Below, in pieces: positions 8,651-18,360 of a stretch of DNA of 64,000 nt. Both the position numbers and the translations under genes were made by a program. Under the pieces are notes generated by a model. That model saw only the letters and a list, made by a program, of their open reading frames with translations, did no database searches and was not told the origin of the DNA. The stretch comes from Bradyrhizobiaceae bacterium (lineage in GTDB: Bacteria; Pseudomonadota; Alphaproteobacteria; Rhizobiales; Xanthobacteraceae), in NCBI GenBank assembly GCA_020544565.1, contig CP078014.1:186001-250000 (forward strand), read 5' to 3'. The first letter of the stretch is position 1. Every line of letters begins with the position of its first letter.

Positions 8651-8714
8651 CGCAGCCCTGTGGCATGTAGCAGGCGCGATTCACGTCATCGCAGGGAACA
8701 GAGCGGAGAGCGTC

Positions 8715-9695
8715 ATGGACTACGTGAAATTCGGCAAGACGGGACTGGATGTCTCGCGCCTGTGTCTTGGCTGCATGACGTTCGGTGCATCGGATCGTGG
8801 CAGCCATGCCTGGACGCTGGGTGAGGAGGCGAGCCGGCCTCTCATCAAGCAGGCGATCGAACTCGGCATCAATTTCCTCGATACCGCCAATGTGTATTCG
8901 GACGGAACGTCGGAAGAGATCGTCGGCCGGGCGATCAGGGATTTCGCGCGGCGCGACGAGATCGTTCTGGCGACCAAGGTGTTCAACCGCATGCATCCCG
9001 GCCCGAACGGCGCGGGGCTGTCGCGCAAGGCGATCTTTGCCGAAATCGACAACAGCCTGCGGCGGCTCGGCACCGATTATGTCGATCTCTACCAGATCCA
9101 TCGCTGGGACTACGGCACGCCGATCGAGGAAACCCTCGAGGCGCTGCATGACGTGGTCAAGAGCGGAAAGGCCCGCTACATCGGCGCATCGTCGATGCAT
9201 GCGTGGCAATTCGCCAAGGCGCTCTATACCTCGCGACTCAACGGCTGGACCGAATTCATCAGCATGCAGAACCACGTCAATCTGCTGAATCGCGAGGAGG
9301 AGCGGGAGATGCTGCCGCTCTGCGCCGACCAGGCCATCGCGGTGATGCCCTGGAGCCCGCTGGCGCGCGGCCGGTTGACCCGGGCGTGGGACGAGGTGAG
9401 CGAGCGGCAAAAGACCGACGAGTTCGGCAAGACTCTCTACGCGCAATCAGTGGAGTCGGACCGCAGGATCGTCGAGCAGGTTGCGGCTATTGCCAAGGCG
9501 CGTGGCGTTCCGCAGGCACAGGTGGCGCTTGCCTGGGTCCTGCAGAAGCCGGGGATCACGTCGCCCATCGTCGGCGCGTCCAAGTCCAGCCATCTGACCG
9601 ACGCGGTCGCGGCGCTGTCGCTGAAACTGACGCCGGATGAAATCACGGCGCTGGAAGCGCCCTATGCGCCTCACCACGCCGTCGGATTCAAATAA
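8715..9695 (+). CDS. aldo/keto reductase
   Basis: A 326-aa NADPH-dependent aldo/keto reductase of the YajO/Gpr-like subgroup, reducing aldehydes or ketones to alcohols. The tetrad is visible: Asp in FLDTANVY, Tyr61 in NVYSDG, Lys in VLATKVF and His in YQIHRWD. The C-terminal cofactor segment includes SPIVGASK. TIM-barrel length is normal. It lies downstream of a strong terminator, so it has its own promoter in the 120-nt gap. A perfect 14-bp hairpin begins 9 nt after the stop. The substrate is unknown. Confidence 0.93.
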   Translation: MDYVKFGKTGLDVSRLCLGCMTFGASDRGSHAWTLGEEASRPLIKQAIELGINFLDTANVYSDGTSEEIVGRAIRDFARRDEIVLATKVFNRMHPGPNGAGLSRKAIFAEIDNSLRRLGTDYVDLYQIHRWDYGTPIEETLEALHDVVKSGKARYIGASSMHAWQFAKALYTSRLNGWTEFISMQNHVNLLNREEEREMLPLCADQAIAVMPWSPLARGRLTRAWDEVSERQKTDEFGKTLYAQSVESDRRIVEQVAAIAKARGVPQAQVALAWVLQKPGITSPIVGASKSSHLTDAVAALSLKLTPDEITALEAPYAPHHAVGFK

Positions 9696-9704
9696 CGGAG
9701 CAGA

Positions 9705-9735
9705 GACATAGCGGATCGCGACGATCCGCTATGTC
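9705..9735. terminator. perfect 14-bp inverted repeat after the aldo/keto reductase
   Basis: Arms GACATAGCGGATCG (9705-9718) and CGATCCGCTATGTC (9722-9735) are perfect complements with a 3-nt loop. There is no T-tract on either side. It could be a factor-dependent terminator, an mRNA-stabilising hairpin or a palindromic protein site. It abuts the tal-pgi relic. Confidence 0.6.
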
Positions 9736-9823
9736 ACACCTCCTGAACGGCCGCGCCGATGGTTGCGAGCCCCTTCGCGATATCGCCCGTGATGTGACGC
9801 CGCAGCGCGCGCCGGCCTGTCCG
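9734..9823 (-). pseudogene. relic of a tal-pgi/pgi 3' end
   Basis: On the minus strand, 29 codons ending at TGA (9734-9736) read GRRALRRHITGDIAKGLA and continue to QEV. This aligns with the last residues of the intact tal-pgi product encoded 1.1 kb away (GRRALRLHITGDVGGGLA); about 18 of 29 residues match. An in-frame stop lies at 9824-9826, so only the C-terminal tail remains. There is no start codon or RBS. The likely origin is an old duplication or displacement of the 3' end of tal-pgi, or deletion of a second isomerase gene. Confidence 0.7.
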
Positions 9824-9841
9824 TCAGGCCGGTGCTTTTTT
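9809..9841 (+). terminator. rho-independent terminator-like hairpin before the hydroxyacid dehydrogenase
   Basis: GCGCCGGCCTG (9809-9819) pairs with CAGGCCGGTGC (9825-9835) with one G-U pair and a 5-nt loop, followed by six T. On the plus strand it would stop read-through from the aldo/keto reductase. Its left arm overlaps the tal-pgi relic. Confidence 0.75.
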
Positions 9842-9938
9842 ATGGACGGGTGCCGGGCGGTGTTGTTGTGTGCCCCCGCCGCTGTGATAAGCGATGAGAC
9901 AGCGCCATCCGGTCCACATTCGTCGGGGAGTTATGGGC

Positions 9939-10868
9939 ATGACGTCGAGCACCATCATTACGCCGCCGGAGGCTGTGGTCTTTCTCGGACTTGGGCAGAT
10001 GGGTCTGCCGATGGCGCGGCGCTGCATTGCCGCCGGCTTTGCCGTGCGCGGCGCGGACCCCTCGCAGGCCGCGCGCGAGGCGCTGGCGGCCTCCGGCGGC
10101 GCGGCTTTCGCGACCGGCCGCGAGGCGGCACGGGGCGCGCGCGTGCTCATCACCATGCTGCCGGACAGCAGGGTCGTGCGCGAGGCGTTGATCGGTGAGC
10201 ACGGCGTGGCCGATGTGCTCGCCAGCGGCGCGCTGGTCATCGACATGAGTTCGTCGGTGCCGGTGGAGACGCAGGCGCTGGGCCGGGCGCTCACTGAGCG
10301 CGGCATCGGCCTGATCGACGCGCCGGTGTCCGGTGGGGTGAGGCGCGCCATTGACGGCACGCTGTCGATCATGGCGGGCGGCGAAGCCGAGCTGGTCGCG
10401 CGGGCGCGGCCGGTGCTTGAGGCCATGGCACGCGCGGTGTTCGCCACCGGGCCGCTCGGCTCCGGTCATGCGATGAAGGCGCTCAACAACTACGTATCGG
10501 CCGCGGGCCTCGTCGCGGCCTGTGAGGCGTTGCTGGTCGGCCGCCGCTTCGGCCTTGAGCCCGATACCATCATCGACGTGCTGAACGCCTCCACCGGCAA
10601 GAACAACTCCACCGACGTCAAGATGAAGCAGTTCGTGATTTCCGAGACGTTCGCTTCCGGCTTCTCGCTGGCGCTGATGACCAAGGACCTGCGCATCGCC
10701 GCCGACCTGACGACGCAGATGGGGCTCGCGCCGTCGCAGGCCGAAGCTGTCGCGGCGCTATGGGAGCAGGCCAAAAGCGCGCTGGGGCCGACCGCCGACC
10801 ATACCGACATCTACCGCTTCATCGCGGCGGCAGCGAAGGCGCAGGGTGACGGCGGCCCGTCAGCCTAA
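9939..10868 (+). CDS. beta-hydroxyacid dehydrogenase (3-hydroxyisobutyrate dehydrogenase family)
   Basis: A 309-aa NAD(P)-dependent dehydrogenase of the HIBADH/glyoxylate-reductase family. The Rossmann motif is FLGLGQMGLPMA, the substrate-binding motif DAPVSGGVRRA, and the catalytic Lys lies in GHAMKALNNY. The C-terminal helical domain includes GKNNSTDVKMK. ATG 9939 is chosen because GGGGAG lies 8 nt upstream; ATG 9933 and 9894 are in frame but less well placed. It converges on tal-pgi with a 4-nt gap. The physiological substrate (3-hydroxyisobutyrate, tartronate semialdehyde or other) is not evident. Confidence 0.9.
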   Translation: MTSSTIITPPEAVVFLGLGQMGLPMARRCIAAGFAVRGADPSQAAREALAASGGAAFATGREAARGARVLITMLPDSRVVREALIGEHGVADVLASGALVIDMSSSVPVETQALGRALTERGIGLIDAPVSGGVRRAIDGTLSIMAGGEAELVARARPVLEAMARAVFATGPLGSGHAMKALNNYVSAAGLVAACEALLVGRRFGLEPDTIIDVLNASTGKNNSTDVKMKQFVISETFASGFSLALMTKDLRIAADLTTQMGLAPSQAEAVAALWEQAKSALGPTADHTDIYRFIAAAAKAQGDGGPSA

Positions 10869-10872
10869 CCTC

Positions 10873-13719
10873 TTACGCCAGTGCGGATGTCACCGCGGCC
10901 GCGATCCTCGCCAGTCCGCCGCCAACGTCTCCGGTGATATGAAGCCGCAGCGCGCGCCGCCCGCGTTCGGTCAGCACGTCGAAATCGCCGCGCGCCTGCG
11001 CCGCCTCGATCACGCCGAAGCTGATCGACTGTCCCGGCACGTCGAGATCGGCAGCGGGCTCCGCCGTGATCTGCAGGAACGCGCCGGTGTTCGGCCCGCC
11101 CTTGTAAGCCTGTCCGGTGGAATGCAGGAAGCGCGGGCCGAAACCGACACAGGTGGCCACGTGCCGCGCATCGCGGATCGCCATGCGCATGTCGTGGACC
11201 GCCTGCATGTTGGCGGTGTCGCGATCAAGATAGGCGAGGATTGCCACATAGTCGCCGGGCTGGATGCGGGCGAGATGGGCCTTCAGCCACGAGGCGAGGT
11301 CGATCCCGGCACCCGCCTTGCGCAGTGCGTCGGCGTTGGCGGCGTCGGTATGAATGGCGATCGCGCCGTCGGTGACGAGTGCCGCCTCGGCGGGCAACGC
11401 GCCGGATTTCTCGAACGCGGATGTCAGTTCGCGGGTTTTGATCTTGGCGGCTTCCACGTCGGGCTGGTCGAATGGATGGATGCCCATCACTGCGCCCGCC
11501 ACCGCCGTGGCGATCTCGAACCGGAAGAACTCCTGCCCGATATGGGCCGGGCTTGCCACGGTAATGCGGATCACCGGATGGCCGGCGGCTTCCAGCGCCG
11601 TGAGCGCGGCCTCGCGCGCATCCGCTGTGTCATCGCGCAGGCGCAGGTCGATGAAGATGCGGTCGTGGCCGTAGACGGCGGCAGTCCCGAGATCCTCGCC
11701 ATCGAGCGGAATCAGCGCCTTGCCGTTCTTGCCGGTGGATTCCGCGATGAGCTGTTCGGCCCACGCGCCGAAATCGGCGATGGCCGGCGAGGCGGTCAGC
11801 GTGATCTTGTCGCGGCCGCGCGCCGCGGCGGCTCCGAGCGCGAGACCGAGCTGGACGCCGGGATTTTCCGCGGGTGGCACGTCCGCGCCGCAGGAGCGCA
11901 CCATCGCGCTCGTCAGCGCGAGGAAGGCGGCGACATCTATCCCGGCGGCGGCGGCCGGCACCAGGCCGAACGGCGACAGCACCGAGTAGCGGCCGCCGAT
12001 GGCCGGCTCGCCATGGAAGACCTGGGCGAAGCCGCGCGCGGCAGCGACCTTTTCCAGCGACGAGCCGGGATCGGTCACCGCGACGAACTGTGCGCCCGCC
12101 TTCGCCCCCGCTTTGGCGACGGCGCGGGTGTAGAAATAGTCCATCAGCGCATTGGGCTCGGTGGTGCCGCCGGATTTGCTCGACACGATGAACAGCGTTG
12201 TGTCCGGCGCAATCGTGGCCTCAAGCCGGCGCACCTGCGCGGGATCGGTGGAATCCAGAATGCGCAGCCGGGGGAAGCCATCCTGCGGGCCGAAGGTGGT
12301 GGCCAGCACGTCCGGGCCGAGGCTCGATCCGCCCATGCCGAGCACCACCACGTCGGTGAAGCCGCGGCTTTGCACCCATCCGGCGAAGGCGGCGTAGCGG
12401 TCGGTCTCGGCCTGTTCGCGCGCCACCACGTCAAGCCAGCCGAGCCATCCGTCTTCGTCGCGGCCGGTCCACACCGCGGCGTCGCGGCGCCACAGCCTGC
12501 GCACGAGACCTTCGGCGCGCCAGCGCTCGGTGAGCGCCTTGACGTCGCCCGCGAGATCCGCGCCGAGGCTCATAGTCTGCGCATCGAGCGTCGTGGCGAG
12601 GATCGCGGCGCGCTTGGCGGCGACTGCGCCGAGCAGCTTGTCGAAGGCTTCGGCGAACAGCTTCACGCCGTCGTCGACCAGCGCGTCGGTGATGGCATCG
12701 AGGGAGATACCGGTCCCGGCAAGATCGGCGAGCACGCGATCCGCCTCCGGAATATCCTGCTCGAGGCTGTCGCGCGGCCGGCCGTGATCGCGGAAGGCGT
12801 CGAGGGTCGCGGGCGGCACGGTGTTGACCGTGTCGCGGCCGATCAGTTCCTCGATATACAGCACATCGCTGTAAGCCTTGTTCTTCGTGCCGGTCGAGGC
12901 CCACAGCAGGCGCTGCACCTGCGCGCCTCTGGCCGCCAGCGCTTTCCAGCGGTCGCCGCCGATCACTTTCAGATAATGCTGATACGCCAGCTTGGCATTG
13001 GCGATCGCCACCTTGCCCTTGAGCGCGGCGAGGCGCGCTTTGTCATCACCGGAGGCCGCCGCGATCTTGTCGTCGAGCTGGTTGTCCACGGCGGTGTCGA
13101 TGCGGCTGATGAAGAAGCTCGCCACGCTGGCGACGCCCTTCGGATCGCCGCCGCCGGCGACGAAGTCTTCCAGACCGGCAATATAGGCGTCGAGTACTTC
13201 GGCATACATCTGCTGCGAGAACAGCAGCGTGACGTTGATGCTGATGCCCTGCGCGATCAGCGCGCGGATCGCCGGGATGCCCTCGCGGGTCGCCGGAACC
13301 TTGACCATCAGGTTGTCGCGGCCGACGCTGGTCCACAGCCGCTGCGCCTCGGCGATGGTGCCCGCCGTGTCGCATGCGAGATAGGGCGACACTTCGAGGC
13401 TGACGAAGCCGTCGGTGCCGTTCAGCTCGTCATGGACCGAGCGCAGCGCGTCGGCGGCGCGCTGGATGTCCTCCACCGCCAGCGTCTCGTACAGCTCGGC
13501 CACCGGGCGGTCGCGCTCCTTCAGGAGCGCGGAAATGGCGCCGTCATATTCGTCGCTGCCGCCGATGGCCTTCTCGAAAATGGACGGATTGGAGGTGACG
13601 CCGCGCACGCCGTCGCGCTCCACCAGCGCCCTGAGATCGCCATTGGCGATGAAGCCGCGGGCGAGGAAGTCGAGCCAGATCGCCTGGCCGTGCCGGGTGA
13701 GGGTTTTGACTGGGTTCAT
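10873..13719 (-). CDS. tal-pgi: bifunctional transaldolase / phosphoglucose isomerase
   Basis: A 948-aa fusion. Residues about 1-370 are a transaldolase: NPVKTL start, GVTSNPSIFEKAI, SLEVSPYLA, and the Schiff-base Lys region NLMVKVPATREGIPAI. Residues about 400-948 are a glucose-6-phosphate isomerase: GMGGSSLGPDVL, VSSKSGGTTEPN, GGRYSVLSPFG and a C-terminal GLARIAAAV. It links glycolysis/gluconeogenesis with the non-oxidative pentose phosphate route in the cytosol. The fused form is known from Bradyrhizobium relatives. ATG 13719 gives the normal N-terminus; an open extension to 13839 adds unrelated sequence. It is divergent from the chemoreceptor gene. Confidence 0.95.
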   Translation of the reverse strand: MNPVKTLTRHGQAIWLDFLARGFIANGDLRALVERDGVRGVTSNPSIFEKAIGGSDEYDGAISALLKERDRPVAELYETLAVEDIQRAADALRSVHDELNGTDGFVSLEVSPYLACDTAGTIAEAQRLWTSVGRDNLMVKVPATREGIPAIRALIAQGISINVTLLFSQQMYAEVLDAYIAGLEDFVAGGGDPKGVASVASFFISRIDTAVDNQLDDKIAAASGDDKARLAALKGKVAIANAKLAYQHYLKVIGGDRWKALAARGAQVQRLLWASTGTKNKAYSDVLYIEELIGRDTVNTVPPATLDAFRDHGRPRDSLEQDIPEADRVLADLAGTGISLDAITDALVDDGVKLFAEAFDKLLGAVAAKRAAILATTLDAQTMSLGADLAGDVKALTERWRAEGLVRRLWRRDAAVWTGRDEDGWLGWLDVVAREQAETDRYAAFAGWVQSRGFTDVVVLGMGGSSLGPDVLATTFGPQDGFPRLRILDSTDPAQVRRLEATIAPDTTLFIVSSKSGGTTEPNALMDYFYTRAVAKAGAKAGAQFVAVTDPGSSLEKVAAARGFAQVFHGEPAIGGRYSVLSPFGLVPAAAAGIDVAAFLALTSAMVRSCGADVPPAENPGVQLGLALGAAAARGRDKITLTASPAIADFGAWAEQLIAESTGKNGKALIPLDGEDLGTAAVYGHDRIFIDLRLRDDTADAREAALTALEAAGHPVIRITVASPAHIGQEFFRFEIATAVAGAVMGIHPFDQPDVEAAKIKTRELTSAFEKSGALPAEAALVTDGAIAIHTDAANADALRKAGAGIDLASWLKAHLARIQPGDYVAILAYLDRDTANMQAVHDMRMAIRDARHVATCVGFGPRFLHSTGQAYKGGPNTGAFLQITAEPAADLDVPGQSISFGVIEAAQARGDFDVLTERGRRALRLHITGDVGGGLARIAAAVTSALA

Positions 13720-13934
13720 GATCGCCGTGCTGTTCGCGATGGAGGAAAGTGGGTCCTGTCTGCCGCAAAACCGGCAATTTTCAAAATGGTCTTTTTGCGG
13801 CCGGGCGCGGTGCCGGCCCGTCGTCCCGGCGGTAGGCATTTACGCCGCGTTATCCATTTTTGTTTACCTTGGGCTATCCGGCCGGAGGCTGACCGGCCGT
13901 TTCCGCGTGCAAGAATACATTTTCGGGGGATGGA

Positions 13935-15983
13935 ATGGGCTGGCTCAACGGCGCCAAGGCGCAGAGGCAGGGGATCTCGGGCTATTTCTCCAATCTGAGA
14001 TTCCGCACCAAGATCATGCTCGGCTTTCTCGTCGTGCTCGGCATTTCCGCCGTCAGCATGGCGACCGCCTATTTCGGCTTCGAGCGGATCGCGACGGGCG
14101 TTTCGGCCTATCACGATATCGTCGCGCAGACCGACCGCGCCCGCGACATCGACCGCGACCTCACCGCCTACCAGCTCTTGGCCCGCTACTACGCGGTGAG
14201 CGGGCTCGATGACGATCTCGCCGCTGCGCGCACCGCCGAAACCGACCTCGGCAATGCCATCGACCGCGCCAGGCGTCTGGCAAGCGACGTCAACCGGCAG
14301 GACATCACGCGGCTGTCGGAGACCTTCGCCGAATTCTCCAAGCTGTTCGCGCGCATGGTCGAGACCAAGACCGAGAATGCCAGCATCGCGGCGAACCAGC
14401 TGAACCGCTTCGGCAACACCTTGCGCTACAAGTTCGACGATCTGTCCGATACCGCGATCATGATGGGCGACAGCTCGCTGCAATCGACGCTGAAGGAATT
14501 GCTGCCGCAGGCGGCGGCAATTTCCGCCGCCATCAGCAATTTCGTCGCGCGGCCGGACAAGGCGGTGGCCAGCAGCGCCAATGCCCGAATCCAGATGCTG
14601 AAGAACAGCCTGTCGTCGCTCAATTCCAGCGACGCCCGGATCGTACCCAAGGTCGCGGAGATCGCCGATCAACTGAAGGTCTATGGCGCGACGTTCGCGA
14701 CCTTCGTCGCCAACACAGCGCTGATCGACCAGTTGAGCGCCAAAATGAGCGAGGCCGCGACGGCGATCACCCAGGACGCCAAGGTCATCAAGGCGGGTCT
14801 GCTGGCGCGGCAGGAAGCCCTCGCCGGCGAATCCGCCACCGCCGCCCGCGCCACGGGCTGGTTCGTGACCGTGCTCGGCATCGGCGGGCTGATGCTCGGC
14901 GCGCTATTGGCGATGATGCTGGGCGCGGGGATTTCGCGGCCGATGGTGGCGATGTGCGCCGCTATGCGCCAGCTCGCCGGCGGAGACTTCGCCGTGGTGC
15001 TGCCCGGCCTCGGACGCAAGGACGAGATCGGCGAGATGGCTGCCGCGGTGGAGGAATTCAAGCAGCGCGCCGTCGCCCGTGCCGAGCACGACGCGGCTGA
15101 GCGCGAAACCCAGAATAGGACCGCGAGCGACGCGCGCAGCGCCGAGCTGCATCGCTTCGCCGATAATTTCGAGGCGGCGGTCGGCGTCATCGTCACCAGC
15201 GTGTCGTCGTCGGCGAGCCAGCTCGAATCCGCGGCGGTCACGCTGACGCGCACCGTGGAAGCGGCGCAGGACCTGTCGGGCCGGGTGGCGAGTGCGTCGG
15301 AAGAAGCCTCGTCCAACGTGCAGTCGGTCGCGGCCGCGACCGAGGAACTGTCGGCGTCCGTGGACGAGATCGGCCGGCAGGTGCAGGAATCGAGCCGGAT
15401 CGCCGCGGCCGCCGTGCAGCAGGCCGAAGCCACCGATGCACGCATCGTCAGGCTGTCGCGGGCGGCGCAGGAAATCGGCGACGTGGTCAAGCTGATCACG
15501 GCCATCGCCGAGCAGACCAACCTGCTGGCGCTCAACGCCACCATCGAGGCCGCGCGCGCTGGAGAGGCGGGACGCGGCTTTGCCGTGGTCGCCTCCGAAG
15601 TGAAGTCGCTGGCGAGTCAGACCGCGCGCGCCACCGACGAGATCGCCTCGCACATCGTCGGCATGCAGGAGGCGACGCAGGAATCCGTCGCCGCGATCAA
15701 GGAGATCGGTCAGACCATCGGCCAGATCTCCAAGATCGCCGGAACCATCGCCACCGCGATCGAGCATCAGAGCATCGCCACCAGCGAGATCGCCAAGAAC
15801 GTGCAGAGCGCGGCCGGTGGCACCCACGAAATCGCCGAGAGCATCATGGAGGTCAATCGCGGCGCGACCGAAACGGGCGTGGCGTCCGGCGAGGTGCTGA
15901 ATTCCGCGCAGACGCTCGCGGTGGAAAGCACGCGCCTGCGTCAGGAGCTCGACAGCTTCATGGCCAATATCCGCGCGGCGTGA
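13935..15983 (+). CDS. methyl-accepting chemotaxis protein
   Basis: A 682-aa inner-membrane chemoreceptor. TM1 is at about residues 27-48, a large helical periplasmic sensor of about 255 residues follows, TM2 is at about 306-330, and HAMP covers about 331-385. The long signalling domain has the hairpin tip [20 protein letters not shown] near residues 523-542 that contacts CheA/CheW. The sensor looks all-helical, possibly a helical bimodular type, which often binds organic acids. GGGGA lies just before ATG 13935. Its TGA overlaps the ATG of fumarylacetoacetase (TGATG), which is odd for a receptor and a catabolic enzyme. Confidence 0.95.
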   Translation: MGWLNGAKAQRQGISGYFSNLRFRTKIMLGFLVVLGISAVSMATAYFGFERIATGVSAYHDIVAQTDRARDIDRDLTAYQLLARYYAVSGLDDDLAAARTAETDLGNAIDRARRLASDVNRQDITRLSETFAEFSKLFARMVETKTENASIAANQLNRFGNTLRYKFDDLSDTAIMMGDSSLQSTLKELLPQAAAISAAISNFVARPDKAVASSANARIQMLKNSLSSLNSSDARIVPKVAEIADQLKVYGATFATFVANTALIDQLSAKMSEAATAITQDAKVIKAGLLARQEALAGESATAARATGWFVTVLGIGGLMLGALLAMMLGAGISRPMVAMCAAMRQLAGGDFAVVLPGLGRKDEIGEMAAAVEEFKQRAVARAEHDAAERETQNRTASDARSAELHRFADNFEAAVGVIVTSVSSSASQLESAAVTLTRTVEAAQDLSGRVASASEEASSNVQSVAAATEELSASVDEIGRQVQESSRIAAAAVQQAEATDARIVRLSRAAQEIGDVVKLITAIAEQTNLLALNATIEAARAGEAGRGFAVVASEVKSLASQTARATDEIASHIVGMQEATQESVAAIKEIGQTIGQISKIAGTIATAIEHQSIATSEIAKNVQSAAGGTHEIAESIMEVNRGATETGVASGEVLNSAQTLAVESTRLRQELDSFMANIRAA

Positions 15984-17254
15984 TGAATCCCAGCGATCCG
16001 GCACTGCGCTCCTTCATCGCGGTCGATCCGTCGTCGGATTTTCCCATCCAGAACCTGCCCTATGGCGTGTTCTTCACCCCGGAGCGGCCGCAGTTGCGGG
16101 TCGGCGTCGCCATCGGCGACCAGATCCTCGATCTTGCCGCACTGGAGAGCGCCGGCCTGATCCGCTGCGATGAAGGCCATGGCACTTTCGCGCAACCCTC
16201 GCTCAATGCCTTCATGGCGCTGGGCCCGCAGGTGTGGCGCAGGACGCGGGCGCGCATCAGCGCCCTGCTGCGCCATGACAATCCCGAACTGCGCGACAAC
16301 GCCGCGCTGCGCCGGCAGGCGCTGGTGCCGCAGAGGCTGGCGCAGATGCATCTGCCGATCGCCGTGCAGGGCTTCACCGATTTCTATTCGTCGAAGGAGC
16401 ACGCATTCAATGTCGGCGTCATGTTCCGCGGCAAGGACAACGCGCTGACGCCGAACTGGCTGTCGATTCCCATCGGCTATAACGGCCGCGCCTCGACGGT
16501 GGTGGTGAGCGGCACTCCGATCCGCCGCCCGCGCGGCCAGCTCAGGCCGCCGACGGCGGACGCGCCGACATTCGGCCCGTGTCAGCGGCTCGATTTTGAA
16601 CTGGAGATGGGGGTCGTGGTCGGTCAGGCGTCGGCCATGGGCGACATGCTCACCGCGGAGCAGGCCGAGGACATGATCTTCGGCTTCACGCTCCTCAACG
16701 ACTGGAGCGCTCGCGACATCCAGCAGTGGGAATACGTGCCGCTCGGCCCGTTTCAGGCCAAGGCGTTCGGCACCTCGATCAGCCCGTGGATCGTCACGCG
16801 CGAGGCGCTGGAGCCGTTTCGCGTCCATGGTCCGCCGCAGGAGCCGCCGCCGCTGCCGTATCTGCGGCAGGCGCGCCCGAACAATTACGATCTGCACCTT
16901 GCGGTCGATCTCAAAACCGAACAGATAGCGCAGGCCGCCGGCATCAGCCGCACCAATTTCAGATACATGTACTGGTCGTCGGTGCAGCAGCTCGTGCACC
17001 ATGCCTCCAGCGGCTGCGCCATGAATGTCGGCGACCTGCTCGGCTCCGGCACCGTCAGCGGCCCGGACAAGGGCCAGCGCGGCAGCCTGCTGGAACTCAG
17101 CTGGAACGGTACCGAGCCGCTGGAGCTGGAGGGTGGCGTGCGGCGCACCTTTCTTGAGGATGGCGATTCCCTGATTTTGCGCGGCTGGTGCCAGGGCGAT
17201 GGCTACCGCATCGGCTTTGGCGCATGCGAGGGGACGATCCTGCCGGCGGGCTAG
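15983..17254 (+). CDS. fahA: fumarylacetoacetase
   Basis: A 423-aa hydrolase of the last tyrosine/homogentisate step, splitting 4-fumarylacetoacetate to fumarate and acetoacetate. The N-terminal SH3-like domain is followed by the catalytic domain. The metal-ligand Asp133 and catalytic His140 lie in DFYSSKEHAFNVG, and the segments FRGKDNALTPNW, GYNGRAST and SGTPIRRPRGQ closely match FAH family proteins. ATG 15983 sits in the chemoreceptor stop (TGATG), so translation is coupled; a GTG at 15980 is also in frame. No hmgA or maiA is adjacent. The stop overlaps that of the convergent DMT gene by 4 nt (CTAG). Confidence 0.93.
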   Translation: MNPSDPALRSFIAVDPSSDFPIQNLPYGVFFTPERPQLRVGVAIGDQILDLAALESAGLIRCDEGHGTFAQPSLNAFMALGPQVWRRTRARISALLRHDNPELRDNAALRRQALVPQRLAQMHLPIAVQGFTDFYSSKEHAFNVGVMFRGKDNALTPNWLSIPIGYNGRASTVVVSGTPIRRPRGQLRPPTADAPTFGPCQRLDFELEMGVVVGQASAMGDMLTAEQAEDMIFGFTLLNDWSARDIQQWEYVPLGPFQAKAFGTSISPWIVTREALEPFRVHGPPQEPPPLPYLRQARPNNYDLHLAVDLKTEQIAQAAGISRTNFRYMYWSSVQQLVHHASSGCAMNVGDLLGSGTVSGPDKGQRGSLLELSWNGTEPLELEGGVRRTFLEDGDSLILRGWCQGDGYRIGFGACEGTILPAG

Positions 17255-18114
17255 GAGCGCTTGAGGTTGAGCAGGTTACCGGTGAGGATCAGGGCGGTCC
17301 CGGCGATGGTGGCCAGGGTGAGCTGTTCCGAATACAGCAACCAGCCGACCGCAGCCGAAAGCGGCACCCGCAGAAAATCCATCGGGACGACGATGGTGGC
17401 GTCGGCGAAGCGCATCGCCTGCGTCAGGCAATAGTGCGAATAGGTTCCGCAGAACGCGATCAGCAGGATCCACGGCCAGAGCTGCGCCGAGGGCGTCTGC
17501 CAGGTATAGAGCGCGGGCAGCAGCCCGATCGCCGACTGGATCACCAGCATCCAGAACACGATGGTGACCCCGGTATCGGTGCGCGTCAGCGATTTGACCA
17601 GCACCACCGTGATGGCGAACCCGGCCGCGACCGCCACCATCAGCCACTGGCCGGGACTGACCTGCGCTCCCGGTTGCACGATGATGAGCACGCCCACCAG
17701 CCCCAGCGCGATGGCGATGATTTTCCACCGATTGAGACGCTCGCCAAGGAAGCTCGCGGCCAGGAGCGCGGTCCAGATCGGCATGGTGAATTCGATGGCC
17801 ACCACCTGCGCCAGCGGAATCAGCGTCAGCGCCAGAAACCAGCCGAACTGTGCGGCGTAGTGAAGCGTGTTGCGGGCGAGATGGGCGAGCGGACGCGCGG
17901 TGCGCAGAAGCGCCACTCCGCCCTGGGCATGGATCAGCGGCAGCAGCATCAACAGTCCGATGGCCGAGCGCAGCTCCATCAGCTGAAACAGGCTCAGCTC
18001 GCGGCTGATCTCGCGGCCCGCCACCATCAGGATCAGCATGCAGGCGAGCCAGCCCGCCATCCACAGCGCGGCGCGCGCGTTCGACGGCTGCGCGGCAACG
18101 ACCGGCGACGTCAT
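17251..18114 (-). CDS. EamA/DMT-family transporter
   Basis: A 287-aa inner-membrane protein with about ten hydrophobic segments in two EamA repeats, typical of drug/metabolite exporters (RhaT/YdcZ-like). Recognisable stretches include REISRELSLFQLMELRSAIG and SQLYTWQ-type loops, with an R-x-x-x-N-T turn in the first repeat. ATG 18114 follows GGGGACGGG at proper spacing; ATG 18126 is possible. It is divergent from an M20 peptidase and convergent, with 4-nt overlap, with fahA. The substrate is unknown. Confidence 0.88.
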   Translation of the reverse strand: MTSPVVAAQPSNARAALWMAGWLACMLILMVAGREISRELSLFQLMELRSAIGLLMLLPLIHAQGGVALLRTARPLAHLARNTLHYAAQFGWFLALTLIPLAQVVAIEFTMPIWTALLAASFLGERLNRWKIIAIALGLVGVLIIVQPGAQVSPGQWLMVAVAAGFAITVVLVKSLTRTDTGVTIVFWMLVIQSAIGLLPALYTWQTPSAQLWPWILLIAFCGTYSHYCLTQAMRFADATIVVPMDFLRVPLSAAVGWLLYSEQLTLATIAGTALILTGNLLNLKRS

Positions 18115-18360
18115 GCCCGTCCCCATGATGCCGCATCGCAACCTGTCATCGTCCGCCCCGCTTCTGATCGGCGGCTTGATTACGCAATCGCGCATCGCTG
18201 CGCAACCGCGTGCGCCGTCCATGCCGGCATGGCAGGCCACCATGCGGAAGGGGGCACATTTGCGAACTTTCGTTTTGACTTACCGGCCGAACCTGCAACG
18301 ATCCGCACCGGTTCGCCTGCCGCGACCGCGCTCGAGAATTCCGAAACAAGGGAACGCATC

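Noticed and set aside
9731..9841. riboswitch or small RNA before the hydroxyacid dehydrogenase
   Set aside because: The hairpins looked RNA-like, but the stretch is explained by the tal-pgi relic plus a terminator.
10846..13998. 1050-codon open frame opposite tal-pgi
   Set aside because: It is antisense to a gene with clear transaldolase and isomerase motifs. Its composition is the Arg/His/Gly-rich pattern of a GC-rich shadow frame.
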